Shown: positions 1 to 9,059 of the stretch, one piece after another
Layout: every line of letters begins with the position of its first letter
Position numbering within the stretch: the first letter of the stretch is position 1
Source: Syntrophobacterales bacterium
GTDB taxonomy: Bacteria > Desulfobacterota > Syntrophia > Syntrophales > UBA2210
Direction: 5' to 3'
DNA length: 53,057 bases
Assembly (NCBI GenBank): GCA_018433345.1
Contig: JAHDRK010000004.1
Span: 1-53,057, forward strand
The notes under the pieces: model-generated
What the model saw: the letters and a program-made list of their open reading frames with translations, nothing else
Told to the model about the DNA's origin: nothing
Database searches by the model: none
Translations under genes and position numbers: made by a program

Positions 1-46
1 GAAGCCTCGCAATGCCCTCCTCACCACCACCAAGCTCCACCTTCAT
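1..46 (-). CDS. N-terminal fragment of an unidentified gene, cut by the window edge
   Basis: An ATG at 46 preceded by an AGGGAG ribosome site (about 53-58) opens a frame that runs off the window after 15 codons (MKVELGGEEGIARL). It follows methylmalonyl-CoA epimerase by 38 bases on the same strand, so it is probably the next gene of the operon. The short sequence is compatible with the first strand of a crotonase (enoyl-CoA hydratase) fold, but 14 residues cannot establish a family. Confidence 0.35.
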   Translation of the reverse strand, partial: MKVELGGGEEGIARL

Positions 47-84
47 ACGACGCTCCCTAAAATCTATAAGCTTGTCCCTGGTGG

Positions 85-510
85 TCATAGACGCCGCCCT
101 CCTTGAAAATCACCGCGCTGACTGAGTTCTATCAAGACACCGCCGGTGGCCTTGGGGTGAAGAAAGGCGATCCGAGCGCCGCCGGCGCCGTACCGGGGTT
201 TTTCGTCGATGAGCCGGACACCGGCGTTTTTGAGCTCCCGGAGGGCCTCCTCTATGTTCTCCACCCGCAACGCCAGGTGGTGCATGCCTTCACCACGGGA
301 TTCAATGAATTTGCCCACCGGGCTGTCTTTATCCGTGGGTTCGAGGAGCTCGATTTCCGTATCCCCGATGGGAAGGAAAGCGGTTTTTACTTTCTGATCT
401 TCTACCACCTCGACGCCTGTCGGTTTTATTCCCAGTATTTCATAGATCTTTTGGCTATCCTCGATGTTCCTCACGGCGACACCGATATGGTCTACTGACA
501 TAACGCGCAT
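85..510 (-). CDS. mce: methylmalonyl-CoA epimerase
   Basis: VOC-fold metalloenzyme of 141 aa that interconverts (2R)- and (2S)-methylmalonyl-CoA, supplying the mutase encoded two genes upstream. The VOC pattern is clear: N-terminal VDHIGVAV with metal ligand His8, IELLEP in the middle, GMHHLAL near residue 76 and C-terminal VLIELSQ with Glu128. The ATG at 510 is chosen because GAGGAG lies 10 bases before it; a TTG eight codons further out would overlap that ribosome site. It follows meaB by 41 bases and is the fifth gene of the acyl-CoA dehydrogenase operon. Length and motifs are normal for the family. Confidence 0.95.
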   Translation of the reverse strand: MRVMSVDHIGVAVRNIEDSQKIYEILGIKPTGVEVVEDQKVKTAFLPIGDTEIELLEPTDKDSPVGKFIESRGEGMHHLALRVENIEEALRELKNAGVRLIDEKPRYGAGGARIAFLHPKATGGVLIELSQRGDFQGGRRL

Positions 511-551
511 GTCTGTCGGTCTCCTCTCTTTCAATGGCCGGCCCTAACGAC

Positions 552-1619
552 TCAGGACCGCTTGTTGATTATCTGTTCAAGCAATTCGCTGGCCGCCCTG
601 GTGGGTGTGATGGTACCGGATTCAATCCTCTTCTTGATTTCGGGCAACAGCCCCTTTGTCTTGGGATGCTTGTAAAACCACTCCCGCAGACCTTCATCCA
701 CTAGGAACCAGGTCCATTCCAGCGCCTGTTCCCGGCGACGGGCCTCGAGTTCGCCCGTGGCGCTTAATTTTTTCCTGTGCTCCAGGACCGTGTTCCATAT
801 TTCTTCTATGCCCGTCTTTTCGAGGGCGCTGCAAGTCAATACAGGCGGCAACCAGGTGGGAGTTCGCGGATTGACTAGGTGAAGGGCCGTTTGATACTCC
901 TTTTGTGCCATTTGAGCGTGGACCAGGTTGTCACCGTCCGCCTTGTTGATCACGACGGCATCGGCGAGTTCCAGTATGCCTCGCTTGATTCCCTGTAATT
1001 CGTCGCCCGCACCGGGGATCATGAGTACGAGGAAGAAATCCACCATGGAGGCCACGGTGGTTTCCAACTGCCCCACGCCCACCGTCTCGATGATTACCAC
1101 GTCGTACCCCGCCGCCTCGCATACCAACATGGATTCTCTTGTCTTCCTGGCCACGCCGCCCAAGGTTTGCCCCGTTGCGGCCGGTCTTACATAGGCATTT
1201 TCCTGGGCGGAAAGAAACTGCATACGCGTCTTGTCGCCCATTATGCTTCCACCGCTTATCTTGCTGCTCGGATCAACGGCGATGACGGCGACACGAAACC
1301 CCTTTTCTACAAGCATCATGCCCAGCGTCTCTATGAGTGTGCTTTTCCCTCCTCCCGGGACACCAGTGATTCCCAACCGGATCGCCTTCCCCGTATAGGG
1401 CAGGATACGATCCATCACCTCCAAGGCAAGGTCGTGGTCTTCGGGACGGGTGCTTTCCATTAGGGTGATGGTCTTGGAGAGGATCAGGCGATCATTATCG
1501 AGCACTCCCTTCACGTAATAGTCGCTGTCCTTGGTTGGACCCGCCTTTGTCTTCTCAAACTCACTTGCCTGCGCACGTGATTCCTCACCGCACCCCGAGG
1601 CACCGGCGGCCTTCGTCAC
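552..1619 (-). CDS. meaB: methylmalonyl-CoA mutase-associated GTPase MeaB
   Basis: G3E-family P-loop GTPase (355 aa) that protects and reloads the adenosylcobalamin mutase; older annotations call it ArgK or LAO/AO transport ATPase. Walker [10 protein letters not shown] lies at residues 86-94, followed by AVDPSS, an ETVGVGQ switch motif and the NKADGDN base-specificity motif. The GTG start overlaps the mutase stop in a GTGA, and AAGGAG sits 9 bases upstream inside the mutase gene, so translation is probably coupled. The first 30 residues are a polar, low-complexity extension. The mutase-meaB-epimerase neighbourhood makes the MeaB role secure. Confidence 0.95.
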   Translation of the reverse strand: MTKAAGASGCGEESRAQASEFEKTKAGPTKDSDYYVKGVLDNDRLILSKTITLMESTRPEDHDLALEVMDRILPYTGKAIRLGITGVPGGGKSTLIETLGMMLVEKGFRVAVIAVDPSSKISGGSIMGDKTRMQFLSAQENAYVRPAATGQTLGGVARKTRESMLVCEAAGYDVVIIETVGVGQLETTVASMVDFFLVLMIPGAGDELQGIKRGILELADAVVINKADGDNLVHAQMAQKEYQTALHLVNPRTPTWLPPVLTCSALEKTGIEEIWNTVLEHRKKLSATGELEARRREQALEWTWFLVDEGLREWFYKHPKTKGLLPEIKKRIESGTITPTRAASELLEQIINKRS

Positions 1620-3760
1620 GATTGTTTGCTCCTTCCCTTGCTTTCAAGAATGTTCAAAACCTTGTTGGCCGATTCGATGATGGGCGTGCCGGGCCCGAAT
1701 ATACCGACAACCCCGGCGTCGTAAAGAAACTGGTAATCCTTGGGAGGAATGACTCCTCCCGCGATAACGAGGATCTCTTCACCGCCGAATCTTTTGAGTT
1801 CCTTGATCAGTTCAGGAATCAAGACCTTGTGACCCGCCGCGAGGCTGGATACGCCCACCATGTGAACGTCGTTTTCAATAGCCATGCGGGCTGCCTCCTC
1901 GGGCGTCTGGAACATGGGGCTTATATCCACATCGAACCCCAGGTCCGCGTAAGCCGTCGCGACCACCTTTACACCGCGGTCATGACCGTCCTGCCCCATC
2001 TTCGTCAGGAGGATCCTGGGTCTCCGCCCTTCCCTCTCCTCGAATTGGGCCGTCCGCTTGCGAAGGGATTCGATGATGGTTGTATCACGATACTCCGATG
2101 CATATACGCCTGATATGCAAAGCGTAGTCGCCACGAACCTGCCGAAGACAACCTCGAGGGCGTTGGATATTTCACCGAGCGTAGCCCTCGCCCTTACGGC
2201 GGGAAGAGTGGCTTCCATAAGGTTGCCGCCCGTCTCGGCCGCCCTCGTCAAATCGGCGAGCGCTTTCTCGACGGCTTTGTTATCGCGCTTTTTTCTCAGT
2301 TCCTCCAGCCTGGCTATCTGTTCGTTTCGAACGGATTCGGGGACCTCTCGAATTTCGAACTCGATGTTATCGTCGGCAACATAGCGGTTCACGCCCACTA
2401 TTGTTTCCAACCCCTGGTCTATCCTGGCCTGCCTTCGCGTCGCGGCCTCCTCGATACGCATCTTGGGCATCCCCGATTCAATGGCCTTGGCCATCCCACC
2501 CATTTCTTCTATTTCATCGATAACTTTCTGTGCTTCGTCGACGATTTTCTGGGTCATCACCTCGAGGTAATAAGATCCTCCCAGGGGATCGATGGCGCGG
2601 CAAATGTCTGATTCTTCCTGGACTACCAACTGGGTGTTACGGGCGATACGGGCGGAGAAATCGGTTGGAAGACCGATGGCCTCGTCAAAGGAATTTGTGT
2701 GCAGGGACTGGGTGCCTCCGAGCACCGCCGACAGGCACTCTATAGTGGTCCTGATAATGTTGTTGTAGGGGTCCTGCGCGGTAAGGCTCCACCCCGATGT
2801 CTGGCAATGTGTCCGCAACATCGTGGAACGGGGATTCTTGGGATTGAAGTTGCTCATCAATCGGTGCCAAAGCATGCGGGCCGCCCGCAACATGGCTATG
2901 TTCATGAAAAAGCTCATTCCAACACCAAAAAAGAAGGAAAACCGGGGCGCGAAATCGTCGACTTTCATGCCCGCTCGAAGTCCGGCCCGCACGTATTCCA
3001 GCCCGTCCGCCAGCGTAAAGGCCGTCTGAAGAACCGTGTCCGCGCCCGCCTCCATCATGTGGTAGCCGCTGATGCTTATCGTGTTGAAGCGCGGCATTTC
3101 CTTGGAACAATAGGCCATGATGTCGGAGACAATCCTCATGGAGGGTTGCGGTGGATAGATATAGGTGTTCCTGGTCAAGTATTCCTTGAGAATATCGTTC
3201 TGGATCGTGCCCGAAAGAAGATCGTGGGACACCCCCTGTTCCTCCGCCGCCACGATATAACCGCCCAAAATGGGCAATACGGCACCGTTCATGGTCATGG
3301 ACACGGACATCTTGTCCAACGGAATCTGGTCGAAAAGGATTTTCATGTCTTCCACCGAATCCACGGCAACGCCTGCCTTGCCCACGTCTCCGGCGACACG
3401 GGGATGATCCGAGTCATATCCCCGGTGCGTGGGGAGATCGAAGGCCACGGATAACCCCTTCTGACCCTCGGCCAGGCATTTCCTATAGAATTCATTGGAT
3501 TCCCGTGCCGTAGAAAAACCGGCGTACTGGCGTATGGTCCACGGCCTGTTCGTGTACATCGTCGCCATAGGTCCCCTTACGTAAGGAGGCAACCCCGGCA
3601 GGGTGTTGACGTAATCAAGCGACTCGAGATCTTCGGCGGTATAGAGGGGATTTATCCTGATACCTTCAGGCGTCTCCCATATTATCGACTCGAGCGGTTT
3701 GTCCTTTAATTCCTTCTTTGCTCGCTCTTCCCACTCTTTGCCACGGGGATGTTTCAACAT
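1616..3760 (-). CDS. mcmA: methylmalonyl-CoA mutase, single-chain form
   Basis: Adenosylcobalamin enzyme (714 aa) isomerising succinyl-CoA and (2R)-methylmalonyl-CoA, the key step for propionyl-CoA entry or exit. The N-terminal substrate barrel has the [14 protein letters not shown] motif; the C-terminal B12 domain carries DGHDRG, whose His is the lower cobalt ligand, and SSLAAGH. Both domains are in one chain, so this is the catalytic subunit type; no separate small subunit is encoded here. The ATG at 3760 is preferred because AAGGAG stands 6 bases before it; the ATG at 3778 overlaps that site. It overlaps meaB by 4 bases at the 3' end. Confidence 0.96.
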   Translation of the reverse strand: MLKHPRGKEWEERAKKELKDKPLESIIWETPEGIRINPLYTAEDLESLDYVNTLPGLPPYVRGPMATMYTNRPWTIRQYAGFSTARESNEFYRKCLAEGQKGLSVAFDLPTHRGYDSDHPRVAGDVGKAGVAVDSVEDMKILFDQIPLDKMSVSMTMNGAVLPILGGYIVAAEEQGVSHDLLSGTIQNDILKEYLTRNTYIYPPQPSMRIVSDIMAYCSKEMPRFNTISISGYHMMEAGADTVLQTAFTLADGLEYVRAGLRAGMKVDDFAPRFSFFFGVGMSFFMNIAMLRAARMLWHRLMSNFNPKNPRSTMLRTHCQTSGWSLTAQDPYNNIIRTTIECLSAVLGGTQSLHTNSFDEAIGLPTDFSARIARNTQLVVQEESDICRAIDPLGGSYYLEVMTQKIVDEAQKVIDEIEEMGGMAKAIESGMPKMRIEEAATRRQARIDQGLETIVGVNRYVADDNIEFEIREVPESVRNEQIARLEELRKKRDNKAVEKALADLTRAAETGGNLMEATLPAVRARATLGEISNALEVVFGRFVATTLCISGVYASEYRDTTIIESLRKRTAQFEEREGRRPRILLTKMGQDGHDRGVKVVATAYADLGFDVDISPMFQTPEEAARMAIENDVHMVGVSSLAAGHKVLIPELIKELKRFGGEEILVIAGGVIPPKDYQFLYDAGVVGIFGPGTPIIESANKVLNILESKGRSKQS

Positions 3761-3812
3761 GACTGACTCCTTGTTCATTTATCCATCTATGCAATGATGT
3801 CACCTATGATAA

Positions 3813-4991
3813 TCAACCAACCCATTCCCAGACGGCGGCGGCACCTTGGCCGTGACCGACACACATGCTTTCCACGGCGTAGCGCGCACCGTAGTCCGGC
3901 ATTTCGTGCATCAAGGTAACGGCTATCCTCGTCCCGGTGCATCCCAGCGGATGGCCCAGGGAAATTCCGCTGCCGCGGGGATTCAGGTATTCATGATCGC
4001 GTATGCCCAGCACTTCCGTACAGTATACGGCCTGGGACGCGAAGGCCTCGTTTATTTCCCATATGTCGATCTGATCCTTTGTCATGCCGGCTCGTTCCAA
4101 GACCTTTGGAACCGCCACCGACGGCCCGATTCCCATGTAAACCGGGTCAACCCCTACCACGACATAGTCAACCAGGCGCATTTTGGGTGTAAGCCCAAGT
4201 TCTTTGCATTTCTCACCGCTTGCCACGATAACGCAGGCAGCGGCGTCGTTCACCTGACTGGAGTTCCCCGCCGTGACGGTGGCTTTCTCGTCATCCATGA
4301 AAACCGGTTTCAGCCCCGCCAGTACCTCCATGGTCGTTTCGGGACGAATCCCCTGATCACGGTCCACGATCATCCTCTTCGTACCCTCACCGTCCGGCAC
4401 GTCCGCCTCCACGGGAAGAATTTCCCTCTTGAAGAGACCGGCCTCTGTAGCCTTGTGAGCCTTCGCGTGACTCTCCACGGCCATCCTGTCTTGTTTCTCC
4501 CGGCTGATGCCGTATTTGCGGGCCACCATCTCCGCCGTGAAGCCCATTGAAACCATGCGGGGATCGGTAAATTCACCCAGGCGGGGGTTCGGATCCGATC
4601 CCGTTCCCATGGGTACGTGGGTCATGTGCTGGACGCCGCCCGCGATGACCAGGTCGTTCCACCCCATCGAAACGGCCGCCACGGCATTGGCGATGCTCTG
4701 CAACCCCGAGGAACAGAACCGATCGATGGTGCAGCCGGGTATGCTATAGGGAAGACCGGCCATAATGACGGACATGCGACCGATGTTCGACCCCATGTCT
4801 TTCATCAGGGCCGTGCCGCCCAGTATGACATCGTCTATCTCTTCCTTGCGATCCGCCAGGCCGGCCCTACGTATGATCTCGTTGATAACCATGGCTGCCA
4901 AATCATCGGCCCTGACGTTCGCGAACCACGATCTTTTGCCGGCCCTGGCCACGGCGGTCCTTACACCTTCCACAACATAGACTTCCCTCAT
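3813..4991 (-). CDS. acetyl-CoA acyltransferase (thiolase)
   Basis: Thiolase II family enzyme of 392 aa, catalysing cleavage of 3-oxoacyl-CoA with CoA (or the reverse condensation). The acyl-accepting cysteine is Cys93 in DRFCSSGLQS; NEAFASQA, GHPLG (His347) and the second active-site cysteine Cys377 in CVGHGQG are all present, so it should be active. The start is supported by CGGAGG 9 bases upstream. It lies between the acyl-CoA dehydrogenase and mutase genes, which points to beta-oxidation rather than to biosynthesis. Chain-length preference cannot be read from the sequence. Confidence 0.93.
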   Translation of the reverse strand: MREVYVVEGVRTAVARAGKRSWFANVRADDLAAMVINEIIRRAGLADRKEEIDDVILGGTALMKDMGSNIGRMSVIMAGLPYSIPGCTIDRFCSSGLQSIANAVAAVSMGWNDLVIAGGVQHMTHVPMGTGSDPNPRLGEFTDPRMVSMGFTAEMVARKYGISREKQDRMAVESHAKAHKATEAGLFKREILPVEADVPDGEGTKRMIVDRDQGIRPETTMEVLAGLKPVFMDDEKATVTAGNSSQVNDAAACVIVASGEKCKELGLTPKMRLVDYVVVGVDPVYMGIGPSVAVPKVLERAGMTKDQIDIWEINEAFASQAVYCTEVLGIRDHEYLNPRGSGISLGHPLGCTGTRIAVTLMHEMPDYGARYAVESMCVGHGQGAAAVWEWVG

Positions 4992-5071
4992 AAAATATAT
5001 CCTCCGAATTGTCGTTTAGTCGTTCACCGGCAATATGCCCTTCAACCCGTCTCCATACCACCCCCGCGCCT

Positions 5072-6907
5072 TTAGTTGATCACCAGTGCCTCTTCCGGGC
5101 AGTCGAGGCAGGAATCCTCCTCGGCTTCTATTATGGATGTCGTGAGCATCACCTGGGGGAGGATGCGGTTCGTCCAGTAGCGGGAGGAAGCGATCTTTCC
5201 CAGGTAGAAGGGCCTATCGTGGTGTCCCTCGGGCAATTCGTCTATCCTGGCTTGGGCGATCAGCGCCTGTTCGAGCAGGCATTGGGTTATTTGAACCTGG
5301 GCGCAGACGGTCATCGCATTCACGGCGTTTAAGGGAATAAAGGATTTCTTTTCGTCGAAATTCTCGTACCATCCGGCAAAGCAGTCGCGGATCCTCTCGC
5401 GACAGCCGTATCCCTCTTCGAGGCGCTTCATTTCCCTTTCAAAACCCTTGTGATCCTTTTCAGCATCGATAAAGGACTTGATTGTTCCCATCCAGTCGGC
5501 AAATGTAGCGCCGTTCTTCATTCTGATCTTGCGACCCACCAAGTCGTTTGCCTGAATGAAGGTCGTTCCCTCCCAGATGGTGAGAATCTTGGAATCGCGG
5601 AGATATTGTTCCACGGGATACTCCTTCGTGTATCCCACGCCTCCGAGAACCTGGATCGCCTCTGCTATAACCGGAAGGCTCGCCTCGCTACCGAAACCCT
5701 TGACCAACGGCATGAGCACCGCCGCCAAGCCTCCATAGCGCTCCGCCTCTTCCTTGTCAGGCGAATTGGACTCTATGTCCAAGTAATAGAAACCCTTGAA
5801 GATCATGGCTCGGACCCCTTCGGTGACAGCCTTCATGTCAAGAAGCATCCGTCGTATGTCTTCGTGCTTTATAATGGGAACGCGGTCGGCCTTGGGATTA
5901 CCGAAGGGTCTCCCCTGGATGCGCTCCGTGGCATAACGGGACGCGTAGCTGTAAGCCGCCGAAGCCTGGGAGTTCGAATTATGGCCCGTCCCGATACGGG
6001 ATTCGTTCATCATGTTGAACATCATGGCCATTCCCCGCGAGCGACCCTTTTCATCGGGCGGGGGACCCATCATTATCCCATAGCAATCGTCGTTTTCTCC
6101 AAAATTCAAAAGGGCCGTAGCCTGGGCCTTGAGTCCCATCTTGTGTTCCAACCTGGCGGTGATCACGTCATTGAAGGCGCCCAGCGACCCGTCTTCATTA
6201 ATCCTGTATTTCGGAACTATGTAAAGACCGAGCCCCGCCGTCCCCGGAGCTCCTCCCTCGGGGCGTGCCAATACCATGTGAATCGTGTTTTCGCAGGTAC
6301 CCGCATCACCGGCGGTTATAAACATCTTTGTGCCCTTGATCTTCCAAACCCTGGGATCGTCGGTGGGATAGGACCTCGTCGTGGAATCGCCCACGTCGGA
6401 GCCTGCGTTAGGTTCCGTAAGACACATGGTTCCCTGCCAATCGCCGCTTAAAAGTTTCGGCAGAAACCTTTCCCGATCTTCATCAGTCCCGAACTTGAGA
6501 AGCAAGTTGGCCACCCCACTGGTCAGCTTTATGTACGAAGTAAGGGCCGGACAGGCACCGGTGTTCATTTCGAAAATGGCCTTGTAAAGGATAAGCGGCA
6601 TGCCGCCTTCAAGCTTTATGCACTCGCTCGTGGACCCCCAGCCGTTTTCCTGTAAGAATTTATAGGTCTCGGCAAACCCAGGCGGAGGAGTTACAACACC
6701 GTCTTTCAAAACGCTACCCACTTCGTCTCCCTCGGCGTTCAAGGGATTAACCACCTCGCGGGCTATTCGGTACCCCTCGTTGAGATACATGTCTACATCA
6801 TCGATAGTAAAATTGTCCTTGAACCGATCGAAGGCGAACACCCTTTCCGTGGGAAGCCACTCTTTCAATATAAACTGCAATTCCCTCACATTGTATTTGT
6901 ATTCCAC
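5072..6907 (-). CDS. acyl-CoA dehydrogenase, long form with C-terminal extension
   Basis: FAD-dependent acyl-CoA dehydrogenase of 611 aa that introduces the alpha-beta double bond. The core has CLTEPNAGSDVG (flavin and substrate contact), KGTKMFITAG, and the region IWEGTTFIQANDLVGRK where the catalytic glutamate lies. About 130 extra C-terminal residues form the extension found in the 600-residue subfamily of anaerobes and proteobacteria. Start: GAGGAGG stands 7 bases before GTG at 6907 (MEYKYNVREL); the in-frame TTG at 6913 touches the ribosome site and is unlikely. First gene of the operon leading to the methylmalonyl-CoA enzymes. No electron-transfer flavoprotein gene is nearby. Confidence 0.94.
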   Translation of the reverse strand: MEYKYNVRELQFILKEWLPTERVFAFDRFKDNFTIDDVDMYLNEGYRIAREVVNPLNAEGDEVGSVLKDGVVTPPPGFAETYKFLQENGWGSTSECIKLEGGMPLILYKAIFEMNTGACPALTSYIKLTSGVANLLLKFGTDEDRERFLPKLLSGDWQGTMCLTEPNAGSDVGDSTTRSYPTDDPRVWKIKGTKMFITAGDAGTCENTIHMVLARPEGGAPGTAGLGLYIVPKYRINEDGSLGAFNDVITARLEHKMGLKAQATALLNFGENDDCYGIMMGPPPDEKGRSRGMAMMFNMMNESRIGTGHNSNSQASAAYSYASRYATERIQGRPFGNPKADRVPIIKHEDIRRMLLDMKAVTEGVRAMIFKGFYYLDIESNSPDKEEAERYGGLAAVLMPLVKGFGSEASLPVIAEAIQVLGGVGYTKEYPVEQYLRDSKILTIWEGTTFIQANDLVGRKIRMKNGATFADWMGTIKSFIDAEKDHKGFEREMKRLEEGYGCRERIRDCFAGWYENFDEKKSFIPLNAVNAMTVCAQVQITQCLLEQALIAQARIDELPEGHHDRPFYLGKIASSRYWTNRILPQVMLTTSIIEAEEDSCLDCPEEALVIN

Positions 6908-7132
6908 TGGCAATCCTCCTCTATTGTTTCGACTGTCTCGACCGTGAAACCATCAAGAAAACCTTCTCCGCCGGCGTTTCGCCCATCATGCAGCCCACGG
7001 AAACTCGGCGGACCATAAAAAACTTATTCCTTTTTTTCACTGGTCGTAGCTTTATAGTCCCTGCATACGACAGAACACCATCCAATTACAATAGGGTTTA
7101 AGTGTCGGCATATTATGGGTATAAACCCCGTA

Positions 7133-8491
7133 TTACGAGAGTGACATGAGGTAGGAACGAAGGTTGGCCCGGGTGTTTGTAAAACCAAGCTTTGTCCTTA
7201 TATTGTTGCGGTGGAAATCTATTGTGCTCGGGGCTAAATGGAGGGCGGCGGCTATTTCCTTTGTGGTCTTTCCTTCCTTTATGAGGCTCGCGATTTGAAT
7301 TTCTTTCGGAGTCAGGTTGAAGTCATTGAGAGTCATGTTCCTTAAAAAGGGTGAGACTATGTTATTCAGGTTTGCCTCTATGATGTTGAGATAGGTCTCT
7401 TGTAACTCCGTCATAGAGGTGCCTTTCATCTTTTCCAGGAAGGGTGCCACAAGCTCCCGTACGTTGGATAAAACGTTCCGCTCCAATTCCGTGCGGTCCT
7501 CTTCCCGGTGCTTGAGAAGCACCTTCAGCGCCGTGTTGGCTTCGGCGAGATACTGGGCGTTGACCTTCAATTCCTGCTCGCGTTTTCTAAGGGCCTCTTC
7601 CGTCATTTTCCTGCTCGTGATGTCCCGCACGACTATACGAAACCCCGAAGGCCTCCCCTCCTCGTCCCGCATGAGTGAAGCGGATAACTCACGGGTCTGT
7701 TTTATCCCGTCCTTTCCTATAATTTCGTAGTCGAAGAGTTCGGCCGGCTCGCCGGTCCGATAGATGCTGTTGAAAATACGGTACATTGTACGCGCCGTGT
7801 CGGGGGTCATGTAATCCCGGTAACTGGTCCCCAGCATTTCCTCCCGTGTCCTGCCGAACATCTCACAGGCGGCGCGGTTCATGAAAACATAACTGCCTGC
7901 GATGTCGGTTTCCATGTACCCTTCGTCGATGCTCTCCAATATGGATCGGTACTTTTCTTCGCTTTCGCGAAGGGCGAGTTCCGCTCTTTTTCGCTTTGTC
8001 ACATCCCTGGCTACGGCCCGAAATCCCACAGGCTCGCCCTCGCCATCCCTTATCAAAGACGCGGACAGTTCACGGACGACGACTTTCCCGTCTTTTCTTA
8101 TGATCTCGTCATTGAAGAGTTCCGTCGAATTACCCGTTCGGTAGACCTCGTTAAATATGCGAAAGACCTTCTTCGCCGTTTCTGGATCATAATTGCTCTT
8201 GTAGTTTGCGTTTAACACCTCCTCGCGAGTTTTTCCGACCATGCGACACATGGCATCATTCACAAAGGTATAGTTACCCTTGAGATCGACCTCCAGGTAA
8301 CCTTCTTCAATGCCTTCCAGAACAGAACGATACTTTCTCTCACTCTCCCGGAGCGTTTCCAATGCCGCTTTAAGATGGGATTCCTCTTGGTGCCACTTTT
8401 TCTCCGCACTTTCCAACTCGTCGACTCTTTTTCTGAGCCCTTCAACTTCCCGTCGAAGATATCCGGAGCCTTTCGTCTCTTTTTTTTCCAT
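7133..8491 (-). CDS. PAS-PAS-LuxR transcriptional regulator
   Basis: 452-aa sensor-regulator with no membrane segment. Order: a basic and acidic coiled-coil start (about residues 5-50), two PAS domains of about 120 residues each that are clear internal duplicates (both contain REEM/REEV, YRTG and RELSASL followed by a D-E-G turn), a helical linker, and a C-terminal LuxR helix-turn-helix ([19 protein letters not shown]). There is no receiver or kinase domain, so the PAS ligand or redox state probably acts directly on DNA binding. Start at 8491 follows GGAGG; an upstream frame extends to 8524. It lies upstream of the acyl-CoA dehydrogenase operon on the same strand and divergent to the decarboxylase operon, so either could be its target. 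Confidence 0.88.
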   Translation of the reverse strand: MEKKETKGSGYLRREVEGLRKRVDELESAEKKWHQEESHLKAALETLRESERKYRSVLEGIEEGYLEVDLKGNYTFVNDAMCRMVGKTREEVLNANYKSNYDPETAKKVFRIFNEVYRTGNSTELFNDEIIRKDGKVVVRELSASLIRDGEGEPVGFRAVARDVTKRKRAELALRESEEKYRSILESIDEGYMETDIAGSYVFMNRAACEMFGRTREEMLGTSYRDYMTPDTARTMYRIFNSIYRTGEPAELFDYEIIGKDGIKQTRELSASLMRDEEGRPSGFRIVVRDITSRKMTEEALRKREQELKVNAQYLAEANTALKVLLKHREEDRTELERNVLSNVRELVAPFLEKMKGTSMTELQETYLNIIEANLNNIVSPFLRNMTLNDFNLTPKEIQIASLIKEGKTTKEIAAALHLAPSTIDFHRNNIRTKLGFTNTRANLRSYLMSLS

Positions 8492-8718
8492 GCCCCCTCC
8501 AGAAAATTCGGCTGTGCCGCCCAATCACAGCCTTCGAGATTACGCGTCAAAAATCCATAATCATCCAAGCATTTACCCCATAGTAACCTAGCAATTTTTC
8601 CTTATTGCTATTACCATGACTCTGTCATATTTAGCAACCATCCAAAAACCCTCCATGCCAAGGAGGAATATCGCCGTTTCGACAACGGTTGAACGAATAA
8701 TGAAAGGAGGCTGGTTCG

Positions 8719-8871
8719 ATGATTGATTTTGATATGGGGCTGGCGACAAGGATCGCCTTAGGTGGACTCGGAGTGGTGTTCCTCATCCTTATCATTCTGT
8801 CGTTTGCCATCGGGGCTGTAAAAATGTTGTCCGACCGAATCGACCGGTGGGAAAAGGGCAAGCAGCAATGA
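8719..8871 (+). CDS. gamma-type small membrane anchor of a sodium-pumping decarboxylase
   Basis: A 50-aa protein with one hydrophobic helix (about residues 10-36) and a short charged tail (DRIDRWEKGKQQ), the architecture of OadG/MmdD-type subunits that anchor and assemble the alpha and beta subunits. GAAAGGAGG stands 8 bases before the ATG. It is the first gene of the plus-strand operon with the beta and alpha decarboxylase subunits, which is the main support for the call since sequence similarity cannot be judged at this length. The Pro/Ala-rich linker and biotin domain found in some fused forms are absent. It is easily missed because of its size. Confidence 0.75.
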   Translation: MIDFDMGLATRIALGGLGVVFLILIILSFAIGAVKMLSDRIDRWEKGKQQ

Positions 8872-8873
8872 AG

Positions 8874-8892
8874 GGTTGAACGGCATTCAACC
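8874..8892 (+). other. intercistronic hairpin between gamma and beta subunit genes
   Basis: GGTTGAA (8874-8880) and TTCAACC (8886-8892) form a perfect 7-bp stem with a 5-base loop directly after the gamma stop codon. No T-run follows, so it is unlikely to terminate transcription; it may protect the upstream message end or tune subunit ratios. Confidence 0.5.
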
Positions 8893-9059
8893 GGCAACCG
8901 GTTCCAGCAGGGAGGGCCTTACCGGACTGTTTCGCTTCACATCGGCCGTGCCATTAGAACGTTGCGCCCAGGGTCTCAATTTTCATTCGATAATTCGGTC
9001 AAAAGGTAATCCTCAACTCTTAACGAGTCCATTAACTCTATTTCGAAGGAGGTGCATTC

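Noticed and set aside
3813..4991. Thiolase C-terminal motif CVGHGQG as a possible active-site change
   Set aside because: It still fits the CxGxGxG pattern of the family; the middle residue is variable, so activity is not in doubt.
5450..6451. Open frame of 333 codons antisense to acyl-CoA dehydrogenase
   Set aside because: Lies wholly within a conserved gene and shows no domain, signal or ribosome site.
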